DNA of 29,059 bases from a virus. Location: positions 1 through 29,059 of the IMG/VR virus record IMGVR_UViG_3300005468_000582, one strand, 5' to 3'. Under the pieces are notes generated by a model. It saw only the letters and a program-made list of their open reading frames with translations. It was not told the DNA's origin and did no database searches. The translations under genes were made by a program, and so were the position numbers. Below are positions 16,930 through 24,339 of the stretch, piece after piece; positions within the stretch are counted from its first letter, which is position 1, and every line of letters starts with the position of its first letter.

Positions 16930-17325
16930 TCAGACGCCGACGAACCGGGCCTTGACGGTGCCCCCGGCGTTGCCGGTGCCACCCTGGACGCAGATGCCGA
17001 TGAGGGTGCCGGCGGCTGCCACGGTGGCCAGCGTGCCGGTGTCTACCTGCCCCGCCGCGCCGGCGGCGGGGATGACCGGGTTGCCTGCGGCGATGACGAC
17101 GGTGTTCTTGATGACCACCTCGTGCACGTTGCCTGGCATCGGCCACACGGTGACCCGCCCGCCGGATACGGCGTCGTGCTCGGCCACGCCGATGGGCCGC
17201 AGGGCGCCCGCGCTGGGGCCTACCGTGCCGTTGCCCGTGGAGTCGAGCACCTGGCCGCCTGTGATGGTTGCCGACGCCGTTTGGGTGAACGGCTTGTCCT
17301 GGTTAACCGGTGTGTAGTCGCCCAC
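16930..17325 (-). CDS. Capsid decoration-like protein, paralogue B
   Basis: This is a 131-aa protein from a GTG with GGAAGGGAG about 8 nt upstream. It shares with its upstream neighbour the DYTPV start, GNGTVGP, PIGVAEHDAVSGGRVTVW, GNVHEVV, AAGNPV and QVDTGTLA motifs, and a short basic C-terminal strand (VKARFVGV against VRWMAAR). This one lacks the two Cys of paralogue A. It directly precedes the major capsid protein gene, and its binding site is much stronger than that of paralogue A, which suggests it is the more abundant of the two. Role in capsid decoration is inferred from position and composition. Confidence 0.78.
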   Translation of the reverse strand: MGDYTPVNQDKPFTQTASATITGGQVLDSTGNGTVGPSAGALRPIGVAEHDAVSGGRVTVWPMPGNVHEVVIKNTVVIAAGNPVIPAAGAAGQVDTGTLATVAAAGTLIGICVQGGTGNAGGTVKARFVGV

Positions 17326-17371
17326 GGCGGGGCTCCCTTCCGTTGCGTGGCCTGTGGGCGGCCACCAGGTG

Positions 17372-17782
17372 CTACCTGGCGGCCATCCACCTGACCTTGG
17401 TGTTGTCGGACGCCGTGGTCAGTGCCACGCCGAGGATGGCCCGGGTGCCCACCACATCCGCTGCCGTGGGGGTGGAGACCGCGCCGAGGGTGCGCACCTG
17501 CCGGCTGGCGTTGGTGGCCGTGACAACCTGGTCGCCAGCGGTCACCGTGCCGTCCGCGACGGACTCATGGACGGGGCCGAAGCACCACACGCTGATCCGC
17601 GCGCCGCTGTTCTGATCGGACTGCGCGATGCCGACCACCTTGACGCTGGGGGTGGCGCCGGGGGTGATGGGGGCCACGGTGCCGCTGCCGGTGACCTCCA
17701 GCACAGCGCCGCCCACGCACGAGGCGGACAGGGTGAGGGTGATGCACTCGCCCTCTACCGCTACCGGTGTGTAGTCAGGCAC
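17372..17782 (-). CDS. Capsid decoration-like protein, paralogue A
   Basis: This is a 136-aa protein from GTG at 17782, 6 bp after the protease stop. It begins with DYTPV and contains GSGTVAP, VVGIAQSDQNSGARISVW, GPVHESV, TAGDQVV and QVRTLGAV. The same order of motifs appears in the next gene, so the two are tandem paralogues. Position between protease and major capsid protein, small size and a beta-rich sequence fit a head decoration or stabilisation protein, as lambda gpD or DUF2190-type proteins do at this place. No cleavage site or catalytic residues are seen. The ribosome binding site is weak, so translation may be coupled. Confidence 0.75.
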   Translation of the reverse strand: MPDYTPVAVEGECITLTLSASCVGGAVLEVTGSGTVAPITPGATPSVKVVGIAQSDQNSGARISVWCFGPVHESVADGTVTAGDQVVTATNASRQVRTLGAVSTPTAADVVGTRAILGVALTTASDNTKVRWMAAR

Positions 17783-17788
17783 GGGGCA

Positions 17789-19678
17789 TCAGCCCTGCTG
17801 CCCGTCACGGCTGAAGATCGCCGTGCGGGTGTACTCGGGCGGGAACAGCCGGGCGTAATCCTCCTCCTCGGCCGCTGCGGTGGGGCCGCCAGCCTGGCCG
17901 ATGTCCTGGGTTGGGATCACGCCAGGCTGGAGGCCGGCGAGCACCAGTTCGGTGCCCTCGGGGTCAGCGTCGTAGACACGCTGCCAATGCGCCACCCGGG
18001 CCGCGCTGAACTTCCCGGCCTGCACCGCGCTGGCAATGGCCGAATCCCGGCGGGCCATCAACTGCTCTCGGCGGGCTTCCTCGCCCTTGCGGATGCGCGC
18101 CTGGGTGTCCTCCCACACGTCGGCGTCCACCACCTTGACGCCCGCTGGCAGCACGGTGCGCGCCCCAGCCGCCACCGGCTCCTTGTCCGCCTCGGCGGCC
18201 GGTGCCGCCTCGGCCGCCTTGGCGGCCATGGCCATGATGTGCTCGGCGGTGATTTCCTCGTCCTCGGCCAGCCCGAGCGCTGCGCGGATCTGGGCCTTCT
18301 GTGCGTCGCTGAGTTCCACGTCAGCGGCTCCCTTCCTACTTGGCCCCGCACTTGCGTGGGCGTGGTCGTGGACGCCATCACCCGCGTGGGTGTGGCTGTG
18401 GTCGTGGGTCTCGTCGCCGCCCTGGCTGCCCATGGCCGTGTGCTCGTGGCTGTGGGTGCCGGTGTAGGCCCCGTGGCTGCCAGCGTCCACCTCGTCAGCG
18501 CTGGCGGCGGCACCCGGGCCGCTGTAATCCGGGGGCTCTTGCCCCGCCGCGCGCAGGTGCTTGGCCATGTGGTTATACGCCTTGCGGGCGTCAGCCTCGC
18601 TGACACCCTTCAGGCCGCCGTGGGCGCCGTTGATGGCCCCGATGCCAGCCGAGCAGCCGTCAGGGTTGGCTGCGCCCACGCTGTGGCTGGTGGCGTCCAC
18701 GTCGTGGTGCGGCAGCTTGCTGTCTGACTTGGTGGCAGCGGGCAGCGCGAACATGGCCTTGATAGCCGAGGCGCTGGGGTCAGCGCCCATGTTGGCTATC
18801 TGGGTGGACGCCGACCAGGTGGCCTGCACCGGCACCGGCAAATCCAGGCCAGCCCGGCTGCTGTCAGCGGTGGCGAACGCCACCAGCGTGCCGTGCCGCG
18901 CCTGGGCCATGGCCTTGATGTCCTCGTACACCACCTCCACCGGCACGGCCTCAGCGAAGGTGACGGCGCCGCCCTTGATCGAGAACGGCACCCGGTACAC
19001 CTTGCCCTCGGCGTCATCGCACACGATCAGTTGCGGTGGGTCCATCTGGACCTCGGTGATCCACCGCGACATCGGGGCGGTGCTGTAGTACGCCTGCCGC
19101 ACGTCATCCACGGTGACGGCTGCGGCTGCGCTGGTGGGGTCGGGCATTGCTCCTCCAGGTGCTGTCTGCCAGGTGGCCGCCGCCGTACCGGCAGCCGCCG
19201 CCACCCCGTACAGGGCGGCCACGTCCTCAATGCCGCGCAGCACCCCCACCCCCGGCGGTGAGATGCCCAGGAGCGCCAGGCCGGTAATTACGAAGGGGTG
19301 CAGGTGCCCGATCTGGCATTGGAAGCCCCACGCGCCCTCTATCGACCGCTGGGGGTAGGCGGACTCCGCGATCACCGCCAGCCACCCGGGCATGCCCGCC
19401 AGGTCGCCGGTGATCTTGCTGCCCTCGGCGGCCAGGGCCAGGTTGCGCACCCGGCCGATGGCGGGCTGCCCGTCGCCGTTGAAACGCTTGTCGGTGTGGC
19501 CCAGCTTGATCACTGGGGCACCCACGGCCGGGCATTGCGCCGCATCCACCGCATCCGCCAGATCCTGGGTGGTGAACGTCGCCGGGCCGGTGGACAGATC
19601 CCATTCGCCAGCGGCCACCAGGTCCACGTTGGGCAGCGTGACCAGCGCGGGGACGGTCACCTGCTGCGCGGTTGTCAT
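17789..19678 (-). CDS. Capsid maturation protease/scaffold (Mu gpI-like) with His-rich tract
   Basis: This is a 629-aa protein. I chose the ATG sharing its A with the portal stop (TGATG), with a G-rich binding site; a TTG six codons upstream is less likely. Residues about 1-150 resemble the Mu gpI protease: PVIKLGHTDKRFNGDGQPAIGRVRNL, YPQRSIEGAWGF and TGLALLGISPPG features. A middle region of unknown fold (about 190-340) follows, then a NPDGCSAGIGAINGAHGG segment. A tract with eleven His lies at about 401-445 (THSHEH, THDHSHTH, VHDHAH). Next come an acidic helical scaffold-like part, and a typical gpI C-terminus (SAIASAVQAGKFSAARVAHW and ADPEGTELVLAGL). It should guide capsid assembly and then cleave itself and scaffold. 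The His tract is not a usual family feature and probably binds metal. Confidence 0.85.
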   Translation of the reverse strand: MTTAQQVTVPALVTLPNVDLVAAGEWDLSTGPATFTTQDLADAVDAAQCPAVGAPVIKLGHTDKRFNGDGQPAIGRVRNLALAAEGSKITGDLAGMPGWLAVIAESAYPQRSIEGAWGFQCQIGHLHPFVITGLALLGISPPGVGVLRGIEDVAALYGVAAAAGTAAATWQTAPGGAMPDPTSAAAAVTVDDVRQAYYSTAPMSRWITEVQMDPPQLIVCDDAEGKVYRVPFSIKGGAVTFAEAVPVEVVYEDIKAMAQARHGTLVAFATADSSRAGLDLPVPVQATWSASTQIANMGADPSASAIKAMFALPAATKSDSKLPHHDVDATSHSVGAANPDGCSAGIGAINGAHGGLKGVSEADARKAYNHMAKHLRAAGQEPPDYSGPGAAASADEVDAGSHGAYTGTHSHEHTAMGSQGGDETHDHSHTHAGDGVHDHAHASAGPSRKGAADVELSDAQKAQIRAALGLAEDEEITAEHIMAMAAKAAEAAPAAEADKEPVAAGARTVLPAGVKVVDADVWEDTQARIRKGEEARREQLMARRDSAIASAVQAGKFSAARVAHWQRVYDADPEGTELVLAGLQPGVIPTQDIGQAGGPTAAAEEEDYARLFPPEYTRTAIFSRDGQQG

Positions 19679-22011
19679 CAACCCCCACCGCCCCAAAAGC
19701 CCACGACGGTGCCACGGCAGCGCATGCCGCCCTCGCAGAACAGGTAGCCGCCGTTGGGGTAGGCGTCCTGCGCCTCGGCCAGGCTGGTGAACTCAAGGCC
19801 GTCTTCGTCCTGGCATGGCTTGCACGTGTTGTCGTCTTCGATTTCGCTGGCCAGGTAGGTGGCGTTAGCCGGGCCGGCCAGGAATGCGGCCATGCGGCCC
19901 ATGTTCTGCGCGGCGGTAAGCGCGGCACCAAGCTGGTCCGCCACTGGGTTCTCACTCAGTAGCGCCAGCCACCCCGCCAGGTCGTCGGCCGCATCCACCG
20001 CCTGCTGCGCTGGCGTCTTCGGCTCAGGGTGCTGCGCCGGGGGGCTTGCCGCGCGGACTTGCTGAAGGACACGGACCCCGGCGGCCTGGGCCAGCCTGGC
20101 CGCGATCAGTTGCGCCCGCGCGCTGGCCACTTTCTGCAACCGGGCCACCTGGATGGTCACCTGGTCCATGGGGATGGTGACGCCTTGGTGGGCGGCCTCG
20201 GTAGCCACCCGTAGCGCGCCCAGGTCGGCGGTCTGCTTCATCGCTGCGTAGATGACCGACTGGCCGTCGCTGGTGGGCACGCTCAGGCTGCCCAGCTTGC
20301 CCATCTGCCCGGCCTCGACAGCGGCCACCACCTGCTCCACCAGTTCCGCGCGCTGCGCCGACACCACCGGCCGGTACGCCACCACCAGCGCCTCACGGGC
20401 CAACAGCCACTCCTGCTGGTGCCCCGCCGGGTCAAACCCTGCGGCCACCTCACGCGGGGTTAGCTGCCGGTGGAATTGACCGGGCGGCGCCGCCGCCAGC
20501 GCACGGCCACGCCGCCCGGTGCGCGCACCGCGCCCACGGCGGGTAGCGGCCTGCTTGGTACCCGGGGCTGGCGGGCCGGCCGGCCCCGGGGGCTTGGCGG
20601 TGCCTGGCGCTGGCGCGGGCTGCACCAGCGGCGCTGGCGCGGGCAGCCCTTGCCCGGTGCCGGGCACTGGGCCGGCTGGCTCACCTGGCGCGGGTATGCC
20701 ACGGCTCATCGGCTCCCACGGTGTCTCCCGCTCAGGCAGCTTCCACGTGTCCCTGATCCAGCGGTCCAGCGCCGGGTCCGGCACCAGCGCACCAGCCTGG
20801 GTGAGGCGCCACAGCGCCTCGGCGGTGACCTCGTAGTTGGAGCCGATGTCGCCGCATACGATGCGCGGCGCGGGCTCGTCCTCGCCCCAGTTCTGATCCA
20901 CCAGGTCCGTGACGATGCCGGGCATGCCATCCTGGCCGCTGGTGGCGGTGTCGGCCAGGTCGTCGGCCTCGGCTTGAAGGCTGAGCAGGAACAGGTCTAG
21001 GAAACTCTCGCCCAGTGCCCTGCTGCCGTGCTCGGATTGGCCTAGCTCGATCAGCCCGGCCAGCGCCATCTTGGCTATAGATGCGTCCAGGTACTTCAAG
21101 AACGCCAGGGCGTCGGGCACGGTGCCGGTCAGCCCGGCCAGCTTGAAGGCGTACCCCTGCGGCAGCCCCACCCCCGACTGGTCCCCCACCCGCATAGCGG
21201 AGGCCAGTTGCTGCGCCTGGGCTACCTGGTTGGCGCTGCCTCCCGCCGGGGCCTCCACGGTGGGCACGCCCATGCCGAAACGGCGGATGGCGGTGGCGTG
21301 CACCCGCTGGGTCTCGTGCTTGAGCAGCCACGCGCCGAACGCGGGGCGCAGCATGCTGATGCCCGCCCAGTTGGCGCCTTCCTGCTGGTGGACGTACCAC
21401 ACCAGCCGGTTGGCGGGGATTGGCTCAATCTGGGTGGTCTGCACGATGTGGTTGATCGTGGAGTCCGGGTTGAGCATGATCTGCGCCAGCGTCCACGGCA
21501 TCCGCGCACCCAGATGGTCCAGGTGCACCCCGCCGGGCTCGGGCCGGTCGATGCGGTACCGCAGCTCAAACGGCATGTGCCCGTACACCAGCCGGTGGTA
21601 GGCCGCGTCCCGCAGGTGCCGCCGCCAGTTGATCCCGCGCCGCCGCGCCGGCCCGGGGTGCGGGTCGTCGCCCAAGATGGGCAGGCCGAGGTCATCGGCG
21701 CAGTGCTGCGCCACCTCATCGCTGCACCCCTCGGGGTCCAGCCACCACTGCGCCCGCAAGATCGGCAGCAGGTAGGAGTACAGCACCGCGCGGATCTGGG
21801 TGTCTTGCCGCATCCGCCCGTAGGTGATCACCGACTGCGGCCAGATCAGGTCGGCGGTGGTCTCCCACCAGTCGGTCAGCAGCCCCTGGCCGAAGGTGCC
21901 CCAGTACAGGTCGGTGTTGCCAATGTCACGGGTGGGGGGGCTGCCCGGCAGCCCGTTGTGGATGTTTGTGGCGGCGCGGAAGGTGCCTGCGGGCTGAAGC
22001 GCTGCCACCAT
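19678..22011 (-). CDS. Portal protein fused to MuF-like minor head protein
   Basis: This is a 777-aa fusion. Residues about 1-430 resemble Mu gp29-type (DUF935) portals: a WPQSVITYGRMRQDTQIRAVL opening region, an RHLRDAAYHRLVYGHMPFEL helix, ANRLVWYVHQQEGANWAG, and FLKYLDASIAKMALAGLIELGQ. Residues about 435-510 are a Pro/Ala/Gly-rich, Arg-tailed linker. Residues about 510-777 match the MuF (gp7/SPP1-type) minor head domain, ending in the signature DDNTCKPCQDEDG (near 725), YPNGGYLFCEGGMRCRG and VVGFW; its four Cys may bind metal. The portal ring is the DNA gateway and head-tail junction, and MuF proteins ride on or inside it. Separate genes are commoner, so the fusion is notable. The ATG at 22011 has only a weak, distant binding site (AGGGGAA). 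The stop overlaps the protease start (TGATG). Confidence 0.9.
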   Translation of the reverse strand: MVAALQPAGTFRAATNIHNGLPGSPPTRDIGNTDLYWGTFGQGLLTDWWETTADLIWPQSVITYGRMRQDTQIRAVLYSYLLPILRAQWWLDPEGCSDEVAQHCADDLGLPILGDDPHPGPARRRGINWRRHLRDAAYHRLVYGHMPFELRYRIDRPEPGGVHLDHLGARMPWTLAQIMLNPDSTINHIVQTTQIEPIPANRLVWYVHQQEGANWAGISMLRPAFGAWLLKHETQRVHATAIRRFGMGVPTVEAPAGGSANQVAQAQQLASAMRVGDQSGVGLPQGYAFKLAGLTGTVPDALAFLKYLDASIAKMALAGLIELGQSEHGSRALGESFLDLFLLSLQAEADDLADTATSGQDGMPGIVTDLVDQNWGEDEPAPRIVCGDIGSNYEVTAEALWRLTQAGALVPDPALDRWIRDTWKLPERETPWEPMSRGIPAPGEPAGPVPGTGQGLPAPAPLVQPAPAPGTAKPPGPAGPPAPGTKQAATRRGRGARTGRRGRALAAAPPGQFHRQLTPREVAAGFDPAGHQQEWLLAREALVVAYRPVVSAQRAELVEQVVAAVEAGQMGKLGSLSVPTSDGQSVIYAAMKQTADLGALRVATEAAHQGVTIPMDQVTIQVARLQKVASARAQLIAARLAQAAGVRVLQQVRAASPPAQHPEPKTPAQQAVDAADDLAGWLALLSENPVADQLGAALTAAQNMGRMAAFLAGPANATYLASEIEDDNTCKPCQDEDGLEFTSLAEAQDAYPNGGYLFCEGGMRCRGTVVGFWGGGG

Positions 22012-22151
22012 GGCCTTGCCGGGTTCCCCTCAGATGTGCCGGTCAGCGGCCAGCCGCCCGAGGGGCGGTTCCATGGTGGCCTTATGGCGGGCAGCATACA
22101 CTCCCGTGCCCGCTGGCGGGGGGCAGGTTGCTGCTGGGCGCGGCGCAGGCA

Positions 22152-22194
22152 ACGGCCCCGCCCGGCGGCATGGGGGACCTGAGGGCGGGGCCGT
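22152..22194 (-). terminator. Strong GC-rich hairpin, candidate terminator or attenuator
   Basis: A perfect 12-bp inverted repeat (acggccccgccc and gggcggggccgt) is separated by 19 nt. It lies after the DUF397 gene and about 140 bp before the portal start, in the transcribed strand. No U-tract follows, so it is not a textbook intrinsic terminator. Actinobacterial terminators often lack one, so partial termination or RNA processing between packaging and head genes is possible. Confidence 0.5.
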
Positions 22195-22204
22195 CACCGG
22201 GGGC

Positions 22205-22229
22205 CGGCAAGGACGGGGCGGCCTTGCCG
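22205..22229 (-). other. 8-bp inverted repeat with 9-nt loop
   Basis: The arms cggcaagg (22205-22212) and ccttgccg (22222-22229) are perfectly complementary. The repeat sits 10 bp from the 12-bp hairpin, so the two could stack as tandem stem-loops in the transcript. Confidence 0.45.
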
Positions 22230-22245
22230 TGCACAACCGTGCCTG

Positions 22246-22271
22246 TGTGCCCGGGGCGCCGCCGGGGCACA
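22246..22271 (-). other. 7-bp inverted repeat
   Basis: The arms tgtgccc (22246-22252) and gggcaca (22265-22271) flank a GC-rich 12-nt loop. Alone it is weak in GC-rich DNA. It counts mainly because it is the third inverted repeat within 120 bp of an otherwise empty interval. Confidence 0.35.
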
Positions 22272-22358
22272 GTCCGCTTGGGCAGCCATACCGTGCCTGC
22301 CGTGTGGCGGGCACCCCGGGCCTTGGGCCACCAGCTAATCACAGCCGGTGGCGGTGGT

Positions 22359-22562
22359 CTACCGGCCTTGCTCGGTGTACAGGCCCGGCGGGGTGCGCCT
22401 GCTGCCATCCCACTGGGCGGGGCTGAAGATCAGGGGCGGGGCGCTGGGGTCTTCAGTGTCGCGCACCAGCCACCACTCGTCGTACGGGTCTTGGGCGACT
22501 TCCACACGGTGGCCGCTGCCGCTAAGACGGTAGGGTGACGGCCGCCACTGCGGCTGATCCAT
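22359..22562 (-). CDS. DUF397-like small protein
   Basis: This is a 67-aa protein from an ATG with AGGGGGG 5-11 nt upstream, starting inside the 3' end of the preceding membrane-protein gene. The sequence follows the DUF397 pattern: a Trp-x-Pro-Ser-x-Tyr opening (WRPSPYR), then VEVA, then VRDTEDP, then PLIFSPAQW. The usual motif in Streptomyces proteins is a W-x-x-S-x-Y start, C-VEVA, VRDSKDP and a F-T-P-x-x-W end. The customary Cys before VEVA is Arg here. In actinomycetes such proteins are normally encoded beside XRE/WhiJ-type regulators and form regulator or antitoxin-like pairs. Here no regulator is adjacent, so it is an orphan inside a virion operon. A phage-encoded mimic acting on a host pair is my inference. 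Confidence 0.75.
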   Translation of the reverse strand: MDQPQWRPSPYRLSGSGHRVEVAQDPYDEWWLVRDTEDPSAPPLIFSPAQWDGSRRTPPGLYTEQGR

Positions 22563-22680
22563 TAGTCCCCCCTGATGGGCCGGCGTGGTGATACATGTCG
22601 GTCCCGATGATCAGGCCAATAACCAGCACCAGCCCGCCTGCGGCGGCGGCAGCCAGCTTGGCCAGGTTCTTGATGCCCAT
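22522..22680 (-). CDS. 52-aa single-helix membrane protein
   Basis: The ATG at 22680 has an almost perfect ribosome binding site (GGAGGTGA) 6-7 nt upstream and lies 27 bp after the terL stop. It reads MGIKNLAKLAAAAAGG, then LVLVIGLIIG, then TDMYHHAGPSGGTNG and a short tail ending in TLPS and TAG at 22522. A Lys-bearing N-terminus, one hydrophobic helix (residues about 10-26) and a short polar tail fit a small inner-membrane protein. The orientation is uncertain. It overlaps the next gene by 41 bp. A role as holin-like protein, superinfection-exclusion factor or membrane anchor for its neighbour is possible, but none is shown. Confidence 0.75.
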   Translation of the reverse strand: MGIKNLAKLAAAAAGGLVLVIGLIIGTDMYHHAGPSGGTNGSAAVAAVTLPS

Positions 22681-22707
22681 ACCAGGTCACCTCCACGGCC
22701 AGCGTAA

Positions 22708-24339
22708 CTAGCCCAGCGGGGTATTCATCAAGTCCAGCTCGTGGCTTCCGTTGCCGGTGGCCGCGCGGTGTGCCGCCATTATCGCCTGCTCCGCAGCGCT
22801 GGGCCTTGGCGTGGCGGGGGGCTGGCGGCGCTGCGGCGACACCCACTCATGTGAGCGCACCCGGGCGGCGTAGCTGAAGGTATCCACCTGGTCATCGTTG
22901 GTACCCCGGGGGAACGCTGCCAGCTCATCCAGCCACTCATCCAGCCACACCCCGCCCAGGCAGTTGCCGCACGGGCACCCGGCGGTCTCGGCGGGGAACC
23001 ACACCTTGCCCGCCTGGCATTGCCCCGCCGCCGGCTCGGCGCGGGTCACCTTGTCGGTGTCCGCGACCAGCGGCACCACCGGCACGCCGGCGTCCCGGGC
23101 ATCTTGCACCACGGTGGTGGACCACCACGACTGCTCCACATACAAGATGTCGAAGCCCCACCGGTTGGCCAGGCTCTCCACCATGCCGAAATGGTCGTGG
23201 TCGGCTATGCGGTTGCGCCACCGGTCCAGCAGCACCAGCACGCCCTCCACGGTGATGGCCCACACCGCCACCACGGTAAAGTCCGCCCCGGTCTTGGTGC
23301 TAGCGGCCACGTCCATGGTGGCGAACCGCCACGTATCAGCCATGGTGACAATGCGGCCCTCGCACTCGATGCGCTGCCGCCCGTCGTTCCACGGGGTAGT
23401 TGGCCGCCAGTAGCGGAAGGTGGGCCGGCGGAAGAAGTTGCCCTCGGCGGCGGTGGGGGTCTGCTGGTAAACCCCCGCGAATACGTACTGGCTCATGCCC
23501 GCTTGGAGGTTGTGGAAGTATCCCGGTTCGCGGCCCCGCACACTGGGCAGCTCTTGCCCGGGTGCGCGGCCCAGCGGGTCACTATCCCCCGCGATGGCGG
23601 GGATTACCAGTTGCCGCCACCGCAGCGGCCCGGGGCGGGAGAAGATCCTGCCCGCCAGGTCGTCCTCGTGCCACCGGGTTTGGATCAGCACCACGCGCGC
23701 GCCGGGGGCCAGCCGGGTCAGCGCCACCGATTCCCACCAGTCCCAGGCCGCGTTGCGCAGCTTCTCACTCTCAGCGGCGGCCCGGTCTTTCACCGGGTCA
23801 TCCACGATCAGCACATCCACCGGCCTGCCGGTAAGAGCGCCGCCGATGCCGACGCAGTACACGCCGCCGCCGGCCGGGGTTTCCCACCGGGAGGCGGCCA
23901 TGCTGTCGCGGCGCACGTCAATGTGCAGCTTGGCGCAGCCGCCGTCACACACCTGCCCGGCCTTGGCCACCCCGCAGGTTTCCTGCCGGATGTCCTGCTT
24001 GATGTCGCGGCCCCACCGGGTGGCCAGGTCCATCTCGTAGGACACAATGGCCACCCGCAGCGCCGGGTTGTGATCCAGCAGCCACTCCACGAACCGGCGG
24101 GACACCCGCTGGGACTTGCCTTCCTGGGGTGGCATGAACACCGCCAGGGCGTTCTCCGGGGAGTCCTCGGCCATCAGCCCCACCAGCGCCTCATCCACCA
24201 GTTTCAGCGCGGGGCTGTCACCGGTAGTGATGTCCAGTGCTTGCGCCAAGGCACCGGGCGTTGGGTACCGGCGGGGCTGGGTCTCCCACTGCCGTGCCGC
24301 CCACTCCTGCCACGGCACCACCGCCGACCGCATGGTCAT
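22708..24339 (-). CDS. terL: Terminase large subunit (ATPase plus nuclease)
   Basis: This 543-aa DNA-packaging motor pumps phage DNA through the portal and cuts it. The ATPase domain shows a Walker A-like PPQEGKSQ (residues 70-77, Lys75), Walker B VLIVDD (176-181), and the coupling motif IQTRWHEDD (219-227). The RNase H-like nuclease domain shows TMDVAASTKTGADF (Asp343), LYVEQS (Glu402) and NDDQVD (481-486), giving the expected acidic triad. Two Cys clusters are unusual: C122, C131, C135 in the ATPase domain, and C441, C455, C457, C460 near the C-terminus. These could bind zinc. The ATG at 24339 overlaps the previous stop; a second ATG lies two codons in. Length is normal for the family. Confidence 0.95.
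   Translation of the reverse strand: MTMRSAVVPWQEWAARQWETQPRRYPTPGALAQALDITTGDSPALKLVDEALVGLMAEDSPENALAVFMPPQEGKSQRVSRRFVEWLLDHNPALRVAIVSYEMDLATRWGRDIKQDIRQETCGVAKAGQVCDGGCAKLHIDVRRDSMAASRWETPAGGGVYCVGIGGALTGRPVDVLIVDDPVKDRAAAESEKLRNAAWDWWESVALTRLAPGARVVLIQTRWHEDDLAGRIFSRPGPLRWRQLVIPAIAGDSDPLGRAPGQELPSVRGREPGYFHNLQAGMSQYVFAGVYQQTPTAAEGNFFRRPTFRYWRPTTPWNDGRQRIECEGRIVTMADTWRFATMDVAASTKTGADFTVVAVWAITVEGVLVLLDRWRNRIADHDHFGMVESLANRWGFDILYVEQSWWSTTVVQDARDAGVPVVPLVADTDKVTRAEPAAGQCQAGKVWFPAETAGCPCGNCLGGVWLDEWLDELAAFPRGTNDDQVDTFSYAARVRSHEWVSPQRRQPPATPRPSAAEQAIMAAHRAATGNGSHELDLMNTPLG

Larger units (their letters stand above)
22012..22358. other. Gene-free interval between DUF397 gene and portal
   Basis: These 347 bp are the only long non-coding stretch in an otherwise tightly packed operon. 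Open frames on either strand are Pro/Arg/Gly-rich with no convincing ribosome binding site. It holds three inverted repeats, listed separately, and a 10-bp direct repeat, accgtgcctg, at 22236-22245 and 22290-22299. A TATGCT hexamer on the minus strand near the portal end could pass for a -10 box, but no matching -35 is seen. A very short frame (about 22 codons) ends 12-18 nt before the portal start and could be a leader, but support is weak. Confidence 0.6.

Noticed and set aside
15901-17394. 497-codon open frame on the plus strand over the capsid genes
   Set aside because: Shadow of the major capsid and decoration genes; composition dominated by Gly, Arg, Val and His with no domain pattern, as expected opposite GC-rich genes.
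22080-22110. TATGCT as a promoter -10 box ahead of the portal
   Set aside because: No -35-like hexamer at proper spacing; the match is too short to support in this sequence.
22030-22408. Two overlapping minus-strand frames (94 and 108 codons) in the gap before the portal
   Set aside because: Pro/Arg/Cys-rich translations, no ribosome binding site, and inverted repeats run through them.
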